Origin: an uncultured Eubacteriales bacterium
GTDB taxonomy: Bacteria; Bacillota; Clostridia; Oscillospirales; Acutalibacteraceae
Direction: 5' to 3'
Length of the DNA stretch: 37,286 nucleotides
NCBI GenBank assembly: GCA_900315255.1
Contig: OMYH01000022.1
Location: 1-37,286, forward strand
The number at the start of each line of letters is the position of its first letter. Within the stretch, counting starts at the first letter, position 1. Shown piece after piece: positions 34,430 through 37,286 of the stretch. Below the pieces are notes generated by a model that was given only the letters and a program-made list of their open reading frames with translations, had not been told where the DNA came from and did not search any database. Made by a program: the position numbers and the translations under genes.

Positions 34430-35934
34430 GCTGCGTTCCTCCTTCTGTTGCCTGTAACAATGGCATTTCCTGCATCGATAACAACGGTGATAAGCCATGT
34501 GAGCAGGAAGTAAATAATTGCGACAATAAGAAGCGGGAAGAATGCTTCAAGAGTATGTCCTCTGATGATATCGCCCGATCTTGTGAGATCGACTACCGCA
34601 ACGTAACCGACAACGGAGGTCTCTTTGACGAGCAGCGCAAACTGCGTTTTGAGCAATGGGAAATATATCTTTCTCGCTTGAGGAAGAATAACGCGGCGGT
34701 ATGCCTTTTTTTCAGTGTAGCCGAGGGCGAGCGCACCTTCAAGCTGCCCTTTGTCTATCGCGTCGACCGCATTCGTTATCAGTGCATATGCTTTGGGCGC
34801 AAATATGATCGAGAATCCGACTATTGCCACAAATGCACCCGGCAGCTCGGACGACGCAAACACAACATAGTATAATATCATGAGGATAACGACCACCGGA
34901 AGTCCTGCGACAAGGCGGCAGTAAACGGATAGGAATACATTTATGGGCTTTTTGTTTTTTCGTTTAAGCGCTTCCATTCCGAAAGCAAGAAGCAAACCGA
35001 TGATACCCGACGCGACAGAAATAACGATTGTCGTACCCAAGCCCGAGAAAATGAGCTTATAACGACCATCGGTGACAAGAGCGTCCTTGAGCTTATCGGT
35101 AAAGTCTCCGAAAATGCTGTATCTGTTTGAGGCACCTTTCTCGGAGCGTACAATAAACACAAACGCAGTATCGTAATACGCTACAAAATCCAAAGCCTTT
35201 TTGCGCTCATCGGTAATTATAAGAGAGCCGGCGCACATATCCGCCTTGCCGGATTCAACGGAGGGTATCAGGGAAGAAAAATCCATCGGTAAAAACTCGA
35301 CCTTATAATCGATCTGCTTTGCCATAAGCAGTATTATCTCGGCTTCAAGACCGAGTATCTGACCGTCGGAGCCGACATAGCAGGCGGGCTGCATACTGTC
35401 GCCTACCGCAACGCGCACAGTTCCTTTTTTTCCCTCCCAATCGACCTCCGGCATAATTTTTGCGCTGTCGTCAGCGCCTGTCCATTTATCCCAGATCGCA
35501 TCAACGTCCTTCGGGTCTATGCTGTCAAACGCGCTCTGCCATAAGGCGATATCGTCATAACTTTTGGAAAAGCCTATGCCGAACTGCGCTTCCTTCAGCG
35601 GCTCTGGAAACATAGCAAGCTCAGGGTCTTTATTGGTGAACATATCCACGATCATGGTATTGAGCAGACCTGCGTCTGTCTTTTTCGTTTTCAGAGCCAT
35701 GACCAGTTCAGATGCGTTTGCATAATAAGAAAAATCCTTAAGATCCGGCACCTTGGAGCTTATCAAGTCCTCAAAAGGCGCGCCTGTCAGCATTGAGATG
35801 GTTTTTCCGTTCAGATCGTCAAAGCTTTTGTACTCGGGCTTCGGTGTATTTTGTTCCTCGGCAGCAGACGACTGAAGTGTAAATACCGCGGCAAAAGTCA
35901 GGACTGCTGTCAATAATGCGAGAATTCTTTTCAT
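34426..35934 (-). CDS. Amino-acid ABC transporter, tandem binding domains fused to permease
   Basis: This is a 502-aa protein. A signal peptide at about 1-25 leads to two SBP_bac_3-like segments: about 36-150 (SFDDLNGKTISMLTGAPFE, resembling one lobe) and about 170-265 (GTVRVAVGDSMQPACYVGSDGQI, then SSLIPSVESGKADMCAGSLIIT). A HisM/GlnP-type permease follows at about 290-490, with the EAA loop EGALALGYTEKKAYRRVILPQA near 399-420. Fusions of binding protein and permease are well known in Firmicutes for glutamine-type transporters. The ATG has AAGGAA upstream. The gene overlaps the ATPase gene by 4 nt, so the two are translationally coupled. An upstream TATAAT-like box at 36040-36045 lacks a good -35. 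Confidence 0.88.
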   Translation of the reverse strand: MKRILALLTAVLTFAAVFTLQSSAAEEQNTPKPEYKSFDDLNGKTISMLTGAPFEDLISSKVPDLKDFSYYANASELVMALKTKKTDAGLLNTMIVDMFTNKDPELAMFPEPLKEAQFGIGFSKSYDDIALWQSAFDSIDPKDVDAIWDKWTGADDSAKIMPEVDWEGKKGTVRVAVGDSMQPACYVGSDGQILGLEAEIILLMAKQIDYKVEFLPMDFSSLIPSVESGKADMCAGSLIITDERKKALDFVAYYDTAFVFIVRSEKGASNRYSIFGDFTDKLKDALVTDGRYKLIFSGLGTTIVISVASGIIGLLLAFGMEALKRKNKKPINVFLSVYCRLVAGLPVVVILMILYYVVFASSELPGAFVAIVGFSIIFAPKAYALITNAVDAIDKGQLEGALALGYTEKKAYRRVILPQARKIYFPLLKTQFALLVKETSVVGYVAVVDLTRSGDIIRGHTLEAFFPLLIVAIIYFLLTWLITVVIDAGNAIVTGNRRRNAA

Positions 35935-36110
35935 TGTTTCAAATTCCTTTTTGGGCAGATAATTAGTTGTACCAACAGGTTAAGTTTTAGGTAAAAATAT
36001 TTTTTCGGTCAAATTCCTATATTCAATATAAATCAAAGTATTATATACATTGGTCTGCTATTTTTTATACTCAATGTATTTTGTCTTAAGGTTTTTAATA
36101 AGCAACAGCC

Positions 36111-36145
36111 GCACCGTTCCCACTCATCGTGAGCAAGAACGGCGC
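36111..36145 (-). other. Hairpin directly after the small peptide gene
   Basis: GCACCGTTC (36111-36119) and GAACGGCGC (36137-36145) pair with one mismatch. An inner CTCA/TGAG helix stacks on top. It begins 2 nt past the stop codon at 36148. There is no strong T-run, so termination is likely but not certain. Confidence 0.4.
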
Positions 36146-36147
36146 GT

Positions 36148-36261
36148 TTATAAACAGCTTGCTGGTATACCACAATACCCGATGTCTGCGGGCAGGCTCG
36201 TCCCGACCATAGTCAGCGCTACTATAGAAGCAGCTATTTGTTTGAACTTTCTTCTTCTCAT
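36148..36261 (-). CDS. Small secreted two-cysteine peptide, candidate signal
   Basis: This 37-aa gene has a perfect AGGAGG 6 nt before ATG 36261. The N-terminus is MRRRKFKQIAASIVALTMVG, a basic start and hydrophobic core of a Sec signal peptide. The rest is TSLPADIGYCGIPASCL. Cleavage after SLPA would leave a 12-residue peptide with two cysteines six apart, able to form a small disulfide loop. The stop is followed by a hairpin. The gene has its own promoter, whose -10 and TGTAA-type operator match those of the kinase/exporter operon. I do not recognise the family: it resembles AgrD and other cyclic-peptide precursors only in size, and no AgrB is present. A co-regulated autoinducer or toxin is the leading idea (inference). 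Confidence 0.7.
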   Translation of the reverse strand: MRRRKFKQIAASIVALTMVGTSLPADIGYCGIPASCL

Positions 36262-36350
36262 AATTTTCCTCCTTTGATCACAAAGCATACCCTATAGGAC
36301 ACGCTGTATTACCGTACTTCTACCGCATATCGAACCTCGATTGTACATAT

Positions 36351-36437
36351 AATATACACTATGCCGTCCAACAAAAATCAGACAATATACCGGCAATTCT
36401 GATGATAATATTGTAATATATAGTTACAGTTTTGTAA
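36351..36437 (-). promoter_or_regulatory. Promoter and operator of the small peptide gene
   Basis: The -10 is TATATT (36356-36351), with a weak GATTTT at the -35 position. TGTAA-N7-TTACA-N4-TGTAA lies at 36412-36437, exactly 56 bp upstream of the -10, as in the promoter at 31201-31287. The start codon at 36261 leaves a leader of about 80 nt. The N7 and N4 spacers differ from those of the other site while the half-sites are kept. Confidence 0.65.
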
Positions 36438-36493
36438 CTATATATTATTATTCAAACTTCATGCAGCCAATGATCTCAGTGCATAACTTAAAG

Positions 36494-36534
36494 AAACGCT
36501 CTTTCAGCAGTCCGATAATACCGAAAGAGCGTTT
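36494..36534 (-). terminator. Orphan terminator in the duplicated region
   Basis: AAACGCTCTTTC (36494-36505) pairs perfectly with GAAAGAGCGTTT (36523-36534). The remaining T and A runs suit termination. No gene now lies directly upstream on the minus strand, up to the repeat array at 36690. Confidence 0.7.
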
Positions 36535-36689
36535 TTGTTGTTTATGTAGTGATAAAACATATTAATACCATTAGAAGCAGATATTCCAAGCATTATTAAA
36601 CTAAAGTTCTCAAAAAAACAATCCAGTAAATGAGCTTTTTTATGTGTTCTTCAGACTTTATCTTAATTTATAAATACTATACAAGCAAG

Positions 36690-36911
36690 GTGTCACTTTT
36701 TTCGAGTAATCGTTTCAGAGTGTCACTTTTTTGAGTAAATCGTTTCAGGGTGTCACTTTTTTCGGGTAATCGTTTCAGGGTGTCACTTTTTTCGAGTAAT
36801 CGTTTCAGAGTGTCATTTTTCCCGAGTAAATCGTTTCTGGGTGTCACTTTTTTGAGCAAATCGTTTCATCGTTGGTGTCATTTTTTTCGGCAAATCGTTT
36901 CAAGGGTGTCA
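36690..36911. repeat. Tandem array of seven 30-34 bp repeats
   Basis: The unit reads GTGTCACTTTTTTCGAGTAA followed by TCGTTTCAG on the plus strand. Copies start at 36690, 36720, 36750, 36780, 36810, 36841 and 36875, with a final GTGTCA at 36906. The minus-strand frame encodes repeated SDTLKRLLEK, but this has no start signal and breaks in the last copies. Multiple GTGTCA-type sites are typical of IS21-family transposon ends; no transposase is present here. The array abuts the break in the recombinase gene. Confidence 0.85.
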
Positions 36912-36913
36912 GA

Positions 36914-37286
36914 TTATATCCATAGTATAAGGAAGATTTGCAGCAAAGCACAGCCCTTGTACTTCTCGTTTGACAGCATTCTGCGAACAGTCCCCTGACA
37001 CCATTTATCCTTGCCTTTTGGTGACTTAATTCCCCGCTCCGTTAACTCCTTCGCTATTGCGGTAGGCGTCATACCCTCAAGGAAAAGTGAGAAAATCAGT
37101 CTGACAGTTTTCGCTTCTTCGTGGTTAACAACAACTTCACCGTTTGGTCCCCTGTCAAAGCCGAGAACAGTCGAATATGCAAAGCTGACTTTTCCGTCTG
37201 CAAAGCGTTTTCTGTGTCCCCAAGTGACATTCTCGGAGATTGATCTGCTCTCTTCCTGAGCTATACTCGACATAATTGTGATAAGT
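36914..37286 (-). pseudogene. Large serine recombinase, partial and 3'-truncated
   Basis: The frame enters from the right edge as LITIMSSIAQEESRSISENV, the conserved end of the resolvase catalytic domain of large serine recombinases. The recombinase domain follows: GHRKRFADGKVSFAYSTVLGFDRGPNGE, EEAKTVRLIFSLFLEGMTPTAIAKEL and WCQGTVRRMLSNEKYKG. The normal protein goes on (ALLQK-T-F) for another 200 or more residues, with a zinc ribbon and coiled coil. Here, after CALLQ, it runs into IFLILWI and a stop at 36914, directly beside the repeat array. The C-terminal DNA-binding part is therefore lost and the gene is probably inactive. The 5' end is outside the window. It shows past activity of an integrative element at this end. 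Confidence 0.85.

Larger units (their letters stand above)
36350..36560. repeat. Diverged copy of the 31200-31395 intergenic region
   Basis: Both segments contain TATACACTATGC, GTCCAACAAAAA and CAGACAA at matching positions. Both then have the TGTAA operator, a terminator with the loop CAGCAGTCCGATA, and TTTTTGTTGTTTATG followed by GTGATAAAAC. In the original, that end is the 3' end of the second SARP regulator gene. Here the regulator reading frame is gone, so the copy marks an old duplication of a regulator-promoter unit. Confidence 0.7.

Noticed and set aside
36350-36560. CRISPR leader or phage attachment site as explanation of the duplicated segment
   Set aside because: The similarity is explained by a duplicated terminator-promoter unit, with no spacer-repeat pattern and no integrase junction.
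36677-36859. 60-aa minus-strand frame made of SDTLKRLLEK repeats
   Set aside because: It is only the translation of the tandem DNA array; it has no ribosome binding site and unit lengths of 31-34 bp break the frame at one end.

Overview
This window looks like a chromosomal segment from a Ruminococcus-type gut or rumen Firmicute (Oscillospirales). Support: two very large secreted proteins ending in or carrying Ca-binding dockerin modules, many lipoproteins with acidic Ser/Thr-rich linkers, strong AGGAGG ribosome binding sites and frequent TTG/GTG starts. Every gene I support is on the minus strand, so transcription runs from high to low coordinates.

Right end (37286-36350): the C-terminal part of a large serine recombinase breaks off at a tandem array of about 30-bp repeats. 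Below it is a short region (36350-36540) that duplicates the terminator-promoter region found at 31200-31380. It drives a 37-codon gene for a small secreted two-cysteine peptide (36261-36148) that is too short for normal gene calling.

35934-31358: a polar amino-acid ABC transporter (double binding domain fused to permease, plus an ATPase fused to a degenerate RsbW-like ATPase domain), an L,D-transpeptidase lipoprotein, and a response regulator with a SARP-type effector domain, ending in a terminator.

31170-16206: one compact operon with a second SARP-type response regulator, a LytS-like histidine kinase, a short HlyD-like protein, two NHLM-type ABC exporters (the first with a C39 peptidase), a 55-aa peptide with a double-glycine leader motif, and a 2573-aa secreted dockerin protein. 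No peptide-modifying enzyme is visible. This appears to be a peptide export and signalling locus. The promoter of this operon and the promoter of the 37-aa peptide share an operator, TGTAA-N7-TTACA-N4-TGTAA, exactly 56 bp upstream of a conserved -10. The spacer sequences differ, so the match is not just the result of recent duplication. I regard this as the most interesting signal in the window.

16029-1613: a run of surface proteins and partner-switching regulators. It holds a zeta-toxin-like kinase carried on a lipoprotein, an Ig-like lipoprotein, a lipoprotein with a near-identical 62-residue duplication, and a lipase-dockerin-HAD fusion. These are followed by an exported prephenate-dehydratase-like lipoprotein whose ACT domain is broken. 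Then come a SpoIIE/RsbU phosphatase, an RsbW-like kinase, a membrane-anchored HAD phosphatase paralogous to the fusion partner, a STAS protein, a degenerate HATPase-like protein, a VanY-type D,D-carboxypeptidase and a YdcF/DUF218 membrane protein.

Left end (1-1500): an AT-rich accessory area with an XRE regulator, a consensus promoter, a probable structured leader or small RNA with a terminator, and the N-terminus of a SNF2-type helicase that leaves the window. Names are by motif recognition only; no database search was possible.
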